Origin: an uncultured Pseudomonadota bacterium
GTDB taxonomy: Bacteria > Bdellovibrionota_B > Oligoflexia > Oligoflexales > CAIYRB01
DNA length: 64,000 bases
NCBI GenBank assembly: GCA_903928445.1
Contig: CAIYRB010000163.1
Span: 29,654-93,653, forward strand
Reading direction: 5' to 3'
A model generated the notes under the pieces. That model saw nothing but the letters and a program-made list of their open reading frames with translations, ran no database searches and was not told the DNA's origin. The position numbers were made by a program, and so were the translations under genes. Every line of letters begins with the position of its first letter. The stretch's first letter is position 1. Positions 43,860 through 53,705 of this stretch are shown one piece after another.

Positions 43860-46800
43860 ATGTGGATCGTCCGCCTTGCGTTGCGCCGTCCTTATACGAT
43901 TGCCGTGGCGGCCCTCGTCTTAGTGATGGCAGGCGTTTTGTCGCTTCGCGGCATGCTCATCGATATCTTCCCGTCGATCGATATCCCAGTGGTCGCCGTG
44001 GTTTGGAGCTACAACGGCCTCTCAGCCGAGGAGATGGAACGCAAGGTGACGTTTCTGACTGAGCGTGCACTGTCGACGACGGTCAATGGCATTAGCTCGA
44101 TCGAATCGCAGTCCCTACCTGGGATTTCTCTACTGCGCATCCACTTCCAAGAGGGCGTCGATATCGGCATCTCGATTGCTCAGGTGGTGTCGATTTGCAA
44201 CACCATCGTGCGCGGCATGCCACCGGGTATGACACCGCCGAGCGTCATTCAATATAGTGCGGCAAATGTGCCGGTGATCCAGCTCGTGCTGAGCAGTGAG
44301 ACCTTGCCAGAAGAGCGCATTGCTGACTACGCCATGAACTTTCTCCGCTTAAAGTTGTTTACCATCCCCGGGCTGTCGGTGCCTGGACCTTACGGGGGGA
44401 AATCGCGGCAGATCATCATTGATCTGAGTCCAGATCGAATGGCGGCCAAAGGTCTGGCGCCGATGGACGTCGTCACCGCGCTGCAGGCCTCCAACTTGAT
44501 TTTGCCGGCTGGGACGGCGCGGATCGCCAACACCGAGTTCAACGTTCAGGTCAACTCTAGTCCGGACAGCGTCGACGACTTCAACATGATTCCGATCAAG
44601 AGCAGCGGCAATGCCGTGGTCAGCATCGGTGATGTCGCCGTTGCCCGCGACGGCTTTGCCGATCAGACCAATATCGTCCGCATAGACGGCAAGCGTTCGA
44701 CCTTCCTCAACCTGCTGAAGAAGGCCGATGCTTCGACGCTGACGGTGGTCAGCAAGGTCAAGCAGCTACTGCCGGATCTTCGGGCGTTGGCGCCTAAGGG
44801 AATGAAGATCGATATTGCCTTTGACCAGTCGGTCTTTGTCACCAATGCCATCGGCAACGTCATTCAGGAAGGGGTGATTGCCGCCCTTTTGGTGTCGCTG
44901 ATGGTCATTGTGTTTCTTGGTAGTTGGCGCAGCGTGGTCATTATTTGTACCTCGATTCCCTTGGCCATTGTCGCCGCGATCGTCGGCTTAAAGCTCACCG
45001 GCAACAGCATCAACATCATGACGCTGGGCGGCTTGTCGCTGGCCGTAGGCATGCTGGTGGACGATGCGACCGTCGAGGTGGAGAATATCCACAGGCTGCA
45101 CGAGCTAGGACTTCCCATCACCGTCGCGATCTTGCGCGGAGCACAGCAGATTGCGCTTCCGGCCATTATGGCGACCCTGGCGATTTGCATCGTCTTCTTT
45201 CCGGTGGTGTTGTTGACAGGGCCAGCGAAATACCTGTTTACGCCGATGGCTCTGGCGGTGGTGTTTGCCATGCTGGCCTCTTATCTGCTGTCGCGGACCG
45301 TTGTGCCGTTACTGGCGCGCCTGCTGATGGGTCAAGAGGACCATGAGCTGGCGCTGGCGCACCAGAAGGCACATGCCGCGCATCCCGGTTTGGTGGCGCG
45401 CTTTCACCTACGGCGCGAGGGATTTTTTACCTGGCTCCAGAGCCGCTACGACCTTGCCTTGGGTGCAGTGATGCAGCAGCGAAGGTTCACCCTTGTCGTG
45501 GCGACAGGCATGATCGCCATGAGCCTCTGCCTGCCATGGTTCATCGGCAAGGACTTCTTCCCGAGCACCGACGCCGGACTGATGAAGATGCATATCCGTG
45601 CGCCGGCGGGTCTGCGCCTGGAGTCTATGGAAAAGGTCGTGGCCCAGGTCGAGCAGATCATCGCTGCGGTTGTCCCTGCGGCCGAACGTGCCTCGGTCAA
45701 TGCCAATATCGGCGTGCCGTCGTCATTCAATCTGGCGTTTGTCCCGAGTGAAAATGTCGGTTCGATGGATGCTGAACTCCTGGTCGCCCTGCGTCCCGAG
45801 CACCGGCCGACGGCAGACTATGTGGCGCGTATCCGCGAGCGGATCCATCATGACCTGCCGGACCTCTTCTTGCAGTTTATGCCCGCTGATATCGTCAGCC
45901 AGGTCATCAACTTTGGCGTCACTTCGCCGATCGATATTCAAATGGAAGGCAGCGACCTGGCCAAGACCTTCCCCTTCGCCCGTAAGCTGAGCGGCGAGCT
46001 ACGTAAGATCCGCGGCACCACCGACGTCGGTATCCGCCAGGTGCTGGATTATCCGACGCTAAAATTGAACGTCGATCGGCAGCGTGCCGCGCGCCTTGGT
46101 CTGGCCCAACGCGATGTCGCCAACACGATGCTCATCGGCCTATCGTCAAGCGCCGTAGTGGCGCCCTCTTTCTACATTAATCCCGCCAACAACGTAAACT
46201 ACAACGTTGTCGTCAAAATTCCGCTACAGTCGATGCAAACCGTCAGCGACCTGCTGAAGATGCCGGTGACCGGCGCCAATCCCGCGCTGGCGACATCTAC
46301 GTCTACGACCAGTCCCGGTGCGAACCCCTTTCGCGTCGTCAGTCTTGGCAATCTCGTGACGCTGGATAGCCGCACCGCGCTTTCTGCCATCTCGCACTTT
46401 AACGTCCAGCGCGTTCTTGACGTCACGGCTAATGTCGAGGGTCGCGACCTCGGTGGTGTCATCGACGAAGTTAAACAAGCGATCAAGAAGCTCGGCGAGC
46501 TGCCGCCGGGCATGCGCATCAACATCCGCGGCCAGGCCGAGGTCATGGATGAAGCCTTTACCAAACTCGGCGCTGGACTGGTGATCGCCATCGTCCTGGT
46601 TTACCTGCTCATGGTCGTGTTGTTTCAGTCTTGGCTCGATCCTTTTATCGTCATCTTTGCTGTTCCGGGGGCTCTGGCGGGGATGCTTTGGATGCTGCTT
46701 CTCACCCACACGACGATCAACGTCGAGTCGTTCATGGGGACGATCATGGCGGTCGGAATCGCCGCCTCCAATTCGATCCTACTGGTCAGCTTTGCCAATG

Positions 46801-47120
46801 AACTTCGCGTCGAGCGCCAGCTTGGACCGCTCGAAGCAGCCATGGAGGCCGGTCGCACCCGCCTTAGACCGGTGCTCATGACAGCCCTGGCGATGTTGTT
46901 CGGGATGTTGCCGGCGGCCTTGGGTCTTGGCGAAGGCGGTGAGCAGAACGCGCCGCTCGGCCGCGCCGTCATCGGTGGCCTGCTCGTCGCGACCGTTGTG
47001 ACTTTGTTTATCGTTCCGATCATCTACTCGATCCTGCGCCAAAAGACGCCGACGCTGCATCTTATGGATGAACGCTTAAAGCGTGAAACCGCTGGTCATC
47101 CAGAAGGCGAGTGGACTTAA
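43860..47120 (+). CDS. RND efflux pump inner-membrane transporter (HAE1-like)
   Basis: A 1086-residue proton/substrate antiporter with the standard duplicated layout: an N-terminal helix, a porter loop, helices 2-7, a second porter loop, and helices 8-12. The TM4 proton-relay block is VGMLVDDATVEVENI, containing the essential Asp-Asp pair, and the N-terminal DIFPSIDIPVV is typical of multidrug (HAE1) members rather than heavy-metal ones. It is the first gene of a tripartite operon: RND, then periplasmic adaptor, then outer-membrane channel, instead of the common adaptor-first order. The ATG has ACGGAG upstream. Substrates are not predictable. Confidence 0.95.
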   Translation: MWIVRLALRRPYTIAVAALVLVMAGVLSLRGMLIDIFPSIDIPVVAVVWSYNGLSAEEMERKVTFLTERALSTTVNGISSIESQSLPGISLLRIHFQEGVDIGISIAQVVSICNTIVRGMPPGMTPPSVIQYSAANVPVIQLVLSSETLPEERIADYAMNFLRLKLFTIPGLSVPGPYGGKSRQIIIDLSPDRMAAKGLAPMDVVTALQASNLILPAGTARIANTEFNVQVNSSPDSVDDFNMIPIKSSGNAVVSIGDVAVARDGFADQTNIVRIDGKRSTFLNLLKKADASTLTVVSKVKQLLPDLRALAPKGMKIDIAFDQSVFVTNAIGNVIQEGVIAALLVSLMVIVFLGSWRSVVIICTSIPLAIVAAIVGLKLTGNSINIMTLGGLSLAVGMLVDDATVEVENIHRLHELGLPITVAILRGAQQIALPAIMATLAICIVFFPVVLLTGPAKYLFTPMALAVVFAMLASYLLSRTVVPLLARLLMGQEDHELALAHQKAHAAHPGLVARFHLRREGFFTWLQSRYDLALGAVMQQRRFTLVVATGMIAMSLCLPWFIGKDFFPSTDAGLMKMHIRAPAGLRLESMEKVVAQVEQIIAAVVPAAERASVNANIGVPSSFNLAFVPSENVGSMDAELLVALRPEHRPTADYVARIRERIHHDLPDLFLQFMPADIVSQVINFGVTSPIDIQMEGSDLAKTFPFARKLSGELRKIRGTTDVGIRQVLDYPTLKLNVDRQRAARLGLAQRDVANTMLIGLSSSAVVAPSFYINPANNVNYNVVVKIPLQSMQTVSDLLKMPVTGANPALATSTSTTSPGANPFRVVSLGNLVTLDSRTALSAISHFNVQRVLDVTANVEGRDLGGVIDEVKQAIKKLGELPPGMRINIRGQAEVMDEAFTKLGAGLVIAIVLVYLLMVVLFQSWLDPFIVIFAVPGALAGMLWMLLLTHTTINVESFMGTIMAVGIAASNSILLVSFANELRVERQLGPLEAAMEAGRTRLRPVLMTALAMLFGMLPAALGLGEGGEQNAPLGRAVIGGLLVATVVTLFIVPIIYSILRQKTPTLHLMDERLKRETAGHPEGEWT

Positions 47121-47148
47121 TGGATATGCAGCCGTGGAGACTTTGATC

Positions 47149-48234
47149 ATGGACAAGCGACCGCCCCGCAAGGGCCTCTATACCGTCGGTGGTTTACTGC
47201 TGGTCGTGGCTGGGCTGATCCTCGCCTACGTGGCCACCTCGCAAAGCCGGGCCGCGCGGGAAGCCGCAAGCGGCAGCGCGGACGAGGGCGCCGGGGCCCT
47301 GCGCGTCAAGACCGCGGTGGCGAAAAAGTCGCCGAGTAGCCGGACCTTGCAGCTGGTTGGCGAAGCTGCGCCCTTCGCCCAGGTCACCATCTACGCCAAA
47401 GTCAGCGGCTATTTGGACACCATCCTCGTCGATAAGGGGGACCGCGTTAAAAAGGGTCAGGTCCTGGCGACGATCAAGGCCGTCGAGACCGTGCTGGACT
47501 ATGATGCGGCGAAGGCCGACGCCAAAAACAAGCGGTCGGTGGCCAACCGGATGCAGAAGCTGCGCGAGCGCGCTCTGGCCTCGGATCAAGAGGCCGAGCA
47601 GGCACAGACCGACGCTGCGGTGGCTGAGGCCCGCAGCGGCAGCCTTGCAGCACTGCGCGGCTACGAGATCATGCGCGCACCGTTTGATGGGCAAGTGACC
47701 CAAAGGTTCGCCGATCTCGGTGCGCTACTGCAGAACGCCGTCCCCGTCGTCACGGTGTCGACCGTCGATCACCTCCGCGTCGGGATTTACGTCGACCAGC
47801 GCTGGGCCAGCTTTGTCAAAATCGGCGATAGTGCCGAGGTCTGGACCTTGGAACGCCCGGAGCTGCGGCTTAAAGCCAAGGTCTCGCGCTTAGCGGGCGA
47901 GCTCGACGCTCATACCAAGATGCTCCTGGTCGAGACCGACCTCGACAATCACGACGGGGCCTTGGTCGCTGGCAGCTTCGTTCAGGTGGCGGTCAAGATC
48001 CAGACCTCCAGCTACGTCGAAGTCCCCACCAACGCTCTATTTACCAGGGGCGATAAGCATCTGGTCAGCATCGTCGATGCCGGCGGTGTGGTTCATTATC
48101 GCCAGGTCGAACCCGGCGAAAACGATGGCACCACGCTCCAACTGCGCAGCGGTTTAGTCGAGGGGGAGCGGGTTGCCTTAGACCTTGCTGATAACGTTGC
48201 CGATGGCGATCACGTTCAGATCATTGCACCCTAA
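47149..48234 (+). CDS. RND periplasmic adaptor (membrane fusion protein)
   Basis: A 361-residue inner-membrane-anchored adaptor. The ATG at 47149 (MDKRPPRKG, with GGAGA eight bases upstream) starts just before the helix TVGGLLLVVAGLILAYVAT; the longer frame to 47083 overlaps the pump gene. A lipoyl half-motif lies in VTIYAKVSGYLDTILVDKGDRVKKGQ (split around about 75-105), then an alpha-hairpin of about 60 residues, the second lipoyl half (MRAPFDGQVTQR), a beta-barrel and the membrane-proximal domain (YRQVEPGEND). The hairpin is short, as in adaptors that contact TolC directly. It links the pump to the channel encoded next. Confidence 0.92.
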   Translation: MDKRPPRKGLYTVGGLLLVVAGLILAYVATSQSRAAREAASGSADEGAGALRVKTAVAKKSPSSRTLQLVGEAAPFAQVTIYAKVSGYLDTILVDKGDRVKKGQVLATIKAVETVLDYDAAKADAKNKRSVANRMQKLRERALASDQEAEQAQTDAAVAEARSGSLAALRGYEIMRAPFDGQVTQRFADLGALLQNAVPVVTVSTVDHLRVGIYVDQRWASFVKIGDSAEVWTLERPELRLKAKVSRLAGELDAHTKMLLVETDLDNHDGALVAGSFVQVAVKIQTSSYVEVPTNALFTRGDKHLVSIVDAGGVVHYRQVEPGENDGTTLQLRSGLVEGERVALDLADNVADGDHVQIIAP

Positions 48235-48277
48235 CCGCCGCCGCTGGCGCTGGCGGCGGTGCTCCTTTGAGGACTTC

Positions 48278-49774
48278 ATGCTGTTGCAAAAGGACCGGTC
48301 GATACGGATAGTCTTAGCTGGCGCTGCTGTTGCCTTTTGGAGCGGCGCCCAGGTCACAGCCTACGCCGGCGCAACCGACCGTGGACCTGCGGCGGCCAAG
48401 ACCGAGGTCGGTCGCCTGGAGTTGCAGCCGGCGGTCGGTCCGACCTCGCCTGACAATCCAGAACTAGACGCAGCCTCGTCGCCACCGCAGCAGATGACCC
48501 TCGACGCGGCCGTGCAACTTGGCGTTAAAAACGCTACAGCCATCAGTAAAGCCGATCAAAGCCTACGTTTAAGTGCCGCGCAACTACTGCAAAGCTACGC
48601 CCAGTTTTTGCCGAATCTGACGCTAAGCGCTGTAGCCGGCGAGGCCTGGGGTAAGTCCTACCAATACACGCCAAAGCCTGCGCTCCTGAACACGGCCAAC
48701 TACGGGCTAACCATGCAACTATCTACAAATGTAAATTTGTTTAATGGCTGCGCTGATCAGGCCGGCGTACGCGCCGCACTTGAACGTAAAGATGCCGCGA
48801 CTATGACTCTGGCCAGAGCTAAACAGCAAATCGCCATCGATATCACCCAAGCTTACCTTCAGGTCATCCTCGACCAGCGCCTCCTGGATATCGCCCGGCA
48901 GAGTCTCGGCAGTTCGCGCCACCGTGAGGAGTTGCTGCGGGAACAAACCAAACTCGGTGTTAAAGACATCGGCAATCTCTACACCCAGCAAGCACAGACG
49001 GCGACCGACGAAACCGCAGTGGTCAGCGCTGGCAGCAGGCTGCAAAGCGATATCATGCATCTCTTGCAGCGCCTCAAGGTCATAGGCGGCGTCTATACTT
49101 GGCTGCCGCCGCGCCTGACTGAGGTGGCTCCGTTTGGCGAACAGACCCGCGCAGACGAGCTGGTGCGTCAGGCGATGGAGCAGCGTCAAGATCTCAAGGC
49201 CGCGGACGCAGCGAGCCGTGCCGCCGACGCGGCCGTCACGGTGGCCGAAGCAGGCTACTATCCGCGTCTGGATATTGGTTTCAGCCTTAATGACCTGACT
49301 CGGCGGATCCAACACCAATCGCTAAGCGGCGTCGATCAGGGCCCATTCGTTCAAGATCCCCTCTCAAAGCAGCTACAGGGACACTTCAACTACACCGCCG
49401 CGTTGACTTTGAGCTGGAGTCCCTTTGACCGCGGCGTGACGCGCCTGGCCGTGGCTCGCGCTGAGGTCGATGCTGCGGGTAGCCGTGTTGACGCCGATGA
49501 TCTGCACCGCCAGGTACTGACCGAGGTTAAGCAGGCGCTGGAGGACTTCCGCTCGGCATCGAGTCGGCTAGCGACGGCGCGGCGTGGTGTCACGGCTGCA
49601 AACAAATCCTTCGAGCGCATCGAGGCTCGTTATGGGGTCGGTGCCGCCACCTTTCTCGACGTGACCACGGCGCAAGTGGTGCTGGCTCAGGCCCAATCGG
49701 CGCAGGCGCAGGCGCAGATCGATGTCCACCTGCAAGCGCAGGTGCTTAGGCACGTCGTCGGAGCCGCGGAGTAG
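48278..49774 (+). CDS. TolC-like outer-membrane efflux channel
   Basis: A 498-residue outer-membrane channel. The ATG at 48278 with GAGGA five bases upstream gives a signal peptide (MLLQKDRSIRIVLAGAAVAFW, cleavage near AYAGA); the longer frame to 48185 overlaps the adaptor. Two repeats of the OEP (outer-membrane efflux protein) domain are seen: the first from QMTLDAAVQLGVKNA, the second from RADELVRQAMEQRQDLKAADA, each ending in long alpha-helical segments rich in Ala/Gln (LAQAQSAQAQAQ near the end). It completes the RND-type export system of the operon. It lacks the N-terminal Cys of acylated NodT-type channels. Confidence 0.9.
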   Translation: MLLQKDRSIRIVLAGAAVAFWSGAQVTAYAGATDRGPAAAKTEVGRLELQPAVGPTSPDNPELDAASSPPQQMTLDAAVQLGVKNATAISKADQSLRLSAAQLLQSYAQFLPNLTLSAVAGEAWGKSYQYTPKPALLNTANYGLTMQLSTNVNLFNGCADQAGVRAALERKDAATMTLARAKQQIAIDITQAYLQVILDQRLLDIARQSLGSSRHREELLREQTKLGVKDIGNLYTQQAQTATDETAVVSAGSRLQSDIMHLLQRLKVIGGVYTWLPPRLTEVAPFGEQTRADELVRQAMEQRQDLKAADAASRAADAAVTVAEAGYYPRLDIGFSLNDLTRRIQHQSLSGVDQGPFVQDPLSKQLQGHFNYTAALTLSWSPFDRGVTRLAVARAEVDAAGSRVDADDLHRQVLTEVKQALEDFRSASSRLATARRGVTAANKSFERIEARYGVGAATFLDVTTAQVVLAQAQSAQAQAQIDVHLQAQVLRHVVGAAE

Positions 49775-49801
49775 ACAGTAGCTATTATGAGTCATGCGAC
49801 C

Positions 49802-49831
49802 GTGACAAGCTGAGCTGAGATCAGCTATGAT
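49802..49831 (+). promoter_or_regulatory. Promoter with overlapping palindrome upstream of a small lipoprotein gene
   Basis: GTGACA (49802-49807) and TATGAT (49826-49831) with an 18-base spacer. The palindrome AGCTGA-GA-TCAGCT (49813-49826) sits in the spacer and touches the -10, so it could be an operator. Confidence 0.45.
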
Positions 49832-49864
49832 AGGCCCAAGGTTCACATTATTAGGGAGTCGTCG

Positions 49865-50194
49865 ATGCAAAAAGGCGTGGTCATCTTGATATGGTCGCTC
49901 TTGGTCGTAGCGGTTGCCTGTAAGAAGGCCGCCCCCTCCCAGACCTCTGGCGCGGCCTGTCAATCGAAGCCTGGTCTTTGCGCGGCGCTGCGCTCAGGTA
50001 AGCTGGTCGCATGCAGTGAGACACCTCTCAGCGCTTGTCCCGCTGCCAATAAGGTCGGGACCTGCCAATTGGAGCCTGACGCACCGGATGGTCCGGTTCT
50101 GACCTATTACAAGGACTTTGTCGGCGATCCAAAGCTGGATTGCACCGACGGGCACAAGCTACTTAAGCCGAGCTACACTCCCATCAGCGGATGA
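49865..50194 (+). CDS. Small cysteine-rich lipoprotein, unknown function
   Basis: A 109-residue protein with a lipobox at VVAVAC (Cys19) after a clear hydrophobic signal (GVVILIWSLLVVAVA). The mature part carries six Cys spaced over about 85 residues (GAACQSK, GLCAAL, VACSET, SACPAAN, GTCQLE, LDCTDG), suggesting three disulfides. No family was recognised. It has its own promoter, and the next gene is convergent. Confidence 0.65.
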   Translation: MQKGVVILIWSLLVVAVACKKAAPSQTSGAACQSKPGLCAALRSGKLVACSETPLSACPAANKVGTCQLEPDAPDGPVLTYYKDFVGDPKLDCTDGHKLLKPSYTPISG

Positions 50195-50228
50195 TTTGGC
50201 TGCGGCCGCACTTTGGGCACCAGGTTGC

Positions 50229-51023
50229 CTATCTCTGCTTCGGCATCCCGTGGAAGTAGTAACCTTTGCCGCCAAAGCTGAAGCCAAACGTGCCGTAAGT
50301 CCACTCATAGTCAGTGCCAAAACCGGCGACCATGCCGCGTAGCTCCGCTTCAGAGTAGACCCGCATCGAGCTGACAAAGCCGTCCCACAGGCCCGCGATC
50401 GCGATGACCGGAGTCAGCCAGGTGAGCAGTGCTTTGCTCAGTTTATGGCGTGGGGCAAGCAGGGGGTTGGCTAAATGCGCTAAAAACAGCGGTGGCACCA
50501 AGGGTAAAAAATTGCGGTAGCCGCGCTCAAAGCATTCGGCAATGAAGATCGGTGCCTTGTTGCGCACGGCATCAGCGAGCAGTGCGCTGGCGGTCTCGGG
50601 CGGAAAGTGGTGCAGGGCATTGATGATCAACCTGGCGCGCCGGGCCGATAACTCGGCGCCGACGGCCGTGGCATCGACCGCCGTCGGTACGAACGCGATG
50701 GCCTCTGGCATTTCCAGCTGCAGGGCATTCCAGGCATCGGGATGGGGCATCATATCGGTGAGCAAAAACCGCGGCACGGTGCCGCCGCTCTCGCGCATCG
50801 CTCGTGCTAGGATGCGCACCGGCCGCCCGGCTCCAGAGCACAGGTCGAGGACCTCGTGCACCTTCGCTGCTTTAGTAAATGCGGCAAAGGGCTTGGCGAC
50901 ACTGGTCAAGATCCCACCCCATTCCAGTCCGCGGCTCAGGGTCTCGACGATGCTCTCTTTGATCGCCAGCGGAGTCGCGGCGGAATCATTGAATTCAAAA
51001 CTGTGAATACGCCGCGTCGTCAT
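50229..51023 (-). CDS. SAM-dependent methyltransferase, class I
   Basis: A 264-residue protein if started at the ATG at 51023 (MTTRRIHSFEF, with AAGG about six bases upstream); the frame open to 51185 lies in a different composition. Motif I is VLDLCSGAGRPVRIL, followed by LTDMMPHPDAW as the acidic adenosine-ribose loop, and a motif-IV-like NALHHFPPE. The C-terminal half contains LPLVPPLFLAHLANP, a hydrophobic segment unusual for soluble methyltransferases and possibly membrane-associated. The substrate is unknown (small molecule or lipid). Confidence 0.68.
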   Translation of the reverse strand: MTTRRIHSFEFNDSAATPLAIKESIVETLSRGLEWGGILTSVAKPFAAFTKAAKVHEVLDLCSGAGRPVRILARAMRESGGTVPRFLLTDMMPHPDAWNALQLEMPEAIAFVPTAVDATAVGAELSARRARLIINALHHFPPETASALLADAVRNKAPIFIAECFERGYRNFLPLVPPLFLAHLANPLLAPRHKLSKALLTWLTPVIAIAGLWDGFVSSMRVYSEAELRGMVAGFGTDYEWTYGTFGFSFGGKGYYFHGMPKQR

Positions 51024-51126
51024 GGCCTTGTGCCTTTGCTGTGGGAACTGGCTGTGTTGCGGTGCGGGTACTGATGCGCCGCACTTCAGACAAACAGTCC
51101 CATGAATCCCCCGGCACTTCAAGTCG

Positions 51127-52539
51127 CTACAGAGACCCGAGGAATGCCAGCAGATCGTCGCGGTCCTGCGCCGCAAGCTTGCCAAACGCCTCGCGTGCTC
51201 CCTGCGCCTGGCCGCCGTGCCAGAGGATGGCCTCGGTCAAGGTCTGCGCCCTACCATCGTGCAGGAAGCAAGCGGCGGAGGCCACCGTGTGCTGCACGCC
51301 GATTCCCCACAGCGGCGGCGTGCGCCATTCGCTACCACTTGCCATGAAGTCGGGACGGTGGTCCGCAAGATCCGGACCCATGTCGTGGAGCAGCAAATCG
51401 GTATAGGGATGGATCTCTTGATTGCGCAGTACCGCGACTTTGTGGTCAGGGCCGGTGTGCATCGCATCTTGATGGCAGCCGCCGCAGCCGAGGTCGTGAA
51501 ATAGCGCTTGGCCGTGCAAAGCCGTCGCACTCTTCTTGGTGCGGGGCAGGGGGGCGGACAGGGTTTGAACGTAGAAACTCAGCGCCTGCATGGTCTCATC
51601 GCTAACCTTGACGGCGCCGTCTTTGCCTGGAAACAGACTGTTGTTCAGGCCAATATCCAAGGCCAGAGCTGCGGCCACTTGGTCTTCGACCAAGGCCTTG
51701 GTGGCTTTACGGCCAAAGCGGCCAATCGCTTCTTGTTGTTTGCTGCGACTCCAGACGTGATTCAAGCGTCCAGGAATGCGCCCTGGGGTGTTGCTACTGG
51801 CCGTTTCATTGGCGATGAGCCAGTCATCGCTGACGGCTTCAAGTAAGCCCAAGCCGATGAACGCGGGCGGCAGACGGACCGAGGTCAAGACCTCATTCGC
51901 GAGATTGCTGCCATCGGCCTTGGTGATGGTGACCTGCGGCGACCTTAGTTTGACGGCCGTGCCGTCGTCTAGAGTGACGGTTTTGCTCACCCAGCTGAGT
52001 TGGCCGGTTGCTGGAGCAACCGCGCCCGGGATCGCTTGATCTTGCATCTGCGTACCGAGCCCAGGCACGGGAATAGACCCGCCTGGCTCCTCGGGGTCGC
52101 CGCCGCTGGCTAAACTCAATTTGACGATCAGCTGCGATCCGTTGCCGTCATTGGCCAAAACCGGAGGGCCGCGGCCATCACTGCGGTGGCAGGCGACACA
52201 GGAGGTGTTGTTGTACAAAGGGCCAAGCCCTGGATTGACTGCTGCGGGAGCGGGAATGAATCTAGCCTCGGTGAGTCGGTCGCCTTTGCCGTGTAGCGCA
52301 AGTTCATCGTCGCTGAGGAAGGAAACCGGCTCGTTGAATGCCGCAGGGCCGATGGAACCGACGCCATTTTCACCTGATCCATGGCCATTGAGCGCAACGA
52401 CTGCAGGGCTGTCCGCCTGTTTGCCGTCACCATGACATGCGCCGAGGCCAAGGCCAAGGCCAAAGCTAAGCCCAAGGAGCAGCGTTAAGCCCAGTTTATG
52501 GTCGTGCTTATGATGTGTCCCGGCGTTCGACTGTTGCAC
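51127..52539 (-). CDS. DUF1111 di-haem (thiol oxidoreductase-like) lipoprotein
   Basis: A 470-residue envelope c-type cytochrome. The GTG at 52539 has GGAGGA six bases upstream. The hydrophobic N-terminus with Leu-Gly repeats ends in LGLGACHG (lipid Cys35). Two haem-binding motifs are present: NTSCVACHRSD (C114 to H118) and LGCGGCHQDA (C352 to H356), the pattern of the DUF1111 or di-haem oxidoreductase family. The family is found beside imelysin genes in iron-regulated loci; the presumed role is redox handling during iron uptake. It is the last gene of the three-gene operon starting at the porin-like gene. Confidence 0.88.
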   Translation of the reverse strand: MQQSNAGTHHKHDHKLGLTLLLGLSFGLGLGLGACHGDGKQADSPAVVALNGHGSGENGVGSIGPAAFNEPVSFLSDDELALHGKGDRLTEARFIPAPAAVNPGLGPLYNNTSCVACHRSDGRGPPVLANDGNGSQLIVKLSLASGGDPEEPGGSIPVPGLGTQMQDQAIPGAVAPATGQLSWVSKTVTLDDGTAVKLRSPQVTITKADGSNLANEVLTSVRLPPAFIGLGLLEAVSDDWLIANETASSNTPGRIPGRLNHVWSRSKQQEAIGRFGRKATKALVEDQVAAALALDIGLNNSLFPGKDGAVKVSDETMQALSFYVQTLSAPLPRTKKSATALHGQALFHDLGCGGCHQDAMHTGPDHKVAVLRNQEIHPYTDLLLHDMGPDLADHRPDFMASGSEWRTPPLWGIGVQHTVASAACFLHDGRAQTLTEAILWHGGQAQGAREAFGKLAAQDRDDLLAFLGSL

Positions 52540-52563
52540 TGCAGCTCCTCCGCTCACCTGTAG

Positions 52564-53670
52564 TTATTTGACTAGGGCCTCAACGTCGTTCAGCAGCAGC
52601 GTCTCCAAGGCGCTTAGGGCATGTTGTGCCGAGGTGATCACGGCATCATTGCTGCTATCCGCAATGGCCTTGGGAAACGGTTCTGGGATGGCCTGGATGG
52701 CGGCGATTGCATCCGTGATGCTCTTCCTCACGCGCTGATCGAGATCCGGGTTGCTCTTGGCGACGAGAGCCGACAGCGAGGCGCCGCTTTGACCGGTCGT
52801 TGGATAGGTACCAGTGTAGATGTTTTGGACGCTGCGCACATTGTCGGCGAAGTCCTTGAGCGAATTGAAGCTGAACTGACTTTCGACATCGCTGGCAGCG
52901 CGTGTCGACAGCGGCGTGGCGATCTTCGCGCTGCTGACTTCGTGACAGATGCCAGCCATCTTTTCAATCAGGGTCTGTATGGCCGCTTGACGTGAGGGAT
53001 AGGTGGTGTTGCCGGGTTCTCCAGCCGTGATCAGCGTGTCTTTGTAGGCTGGCTTGTCGCCTTGTGCGGTGCTCCAATCCGCGGCCAGCTGCTGACCGAT
53101 CTTGCTGATGGCGCGAACGACGGCACTCAGATACGCCACTTCGTTATCGGTGAAGGCGCTGGCTGGTTTGAAGCTGTCAAAGTTGGCGGCATTTTCGCCG
53201 TAGATGACGAATTCGGCCGCGTGAAAGCCCTTTTGATTGCGATCAGCGGTGGCGACCTTGGCATCGGTGGTGGTCGTGCTGAGGACCTTGCGCAGATCGG
53301 TGGCGTTGAGGGGCCAGGTGTCAATGGCCTCGTCGTAGCCGCCGATTTCGACTGGGCCAAAGAGAAAGCCCTCGGTTTGTTCCCACGGTGACCGCGTAGC
53401 GCTCCAAGCGGCGCGCATGGCATCGAGATTGGTCTGGGAGCGGTCCTTATCGAAGGTGATCACCGCAGCGAGCAAGGCGTCGGCGCGTTTCGATAGTTCT
53501 TGGTAGGTAGGAATGATCACGATATCCACCGTGTCGGTGAGCATCTGCGTCTGCTCGGCGGGATTGCTATCTAGAGAGTGGTTGCCGTCTACTTGATTGC
53601 CCTTGCCGCCGCTGCTTTTGTCGCATCCAAGTAATGCCATCACCAAACTATAAACATATAAAAAACGCAT
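52564..53670 (-). CDS. Imelysin-family (M75) lipoprotein
   Basis: A 368-residue protein. The second of two consecutive ATGs at 53670 is favoured by GAGGA six bases upstream. The short signal ends in MALLGCDKS (lipid Cys). The imelysin signature GxHxxE is GFHAAEFVIYG; the first helical half contains WSATRSPWEQTEGFLFGPVE. Imelysin-like proteins (IrpA, IcmP, EfeO relatives) bind iron at the cell envelope; early peptidase claims are doubtful. It lies between the porin-like gene and the di-haem gene, all in one direction, so joint iron-responsive expression is likely. Confidence 0.87.
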   Translation of the reverse strand: MRFLYVYSLVMALLGCDKSSGGKGNQVDGNHSLDSNPAEQTQMLTDTVDIVIIPTYQELSKRADALLAAVITFDKDRSQTNLDAMRAAWSATRSPWEQTEGFLFGPVEIGGYDEAIDTWPLNATDLRKVLSTTTTDAKVATADRNQKGFHAAEFVIYGENAANFDSFKPASAFTDNEVAYLSAVVRAISKIGQQLAADWSTAQGDKPAYKDTLITAGEPGNTTYPSRQAAIQTLIEKMAGICHEVSSAKIATPLSTRAASDVESQFSFNSLKDFADNVRSVQNIYTGTYPTTGQSGASLSALVAKSNPDLDQRVRKSITDAIAAIQAIPEPFPKAIADSSNDAVITSAQHALSALETLLLNDVEALVK

Positions 53671-53705
53671 CATTCGTCCTCGTTGCAACCGGTTGATTTT
53701 TAGAA

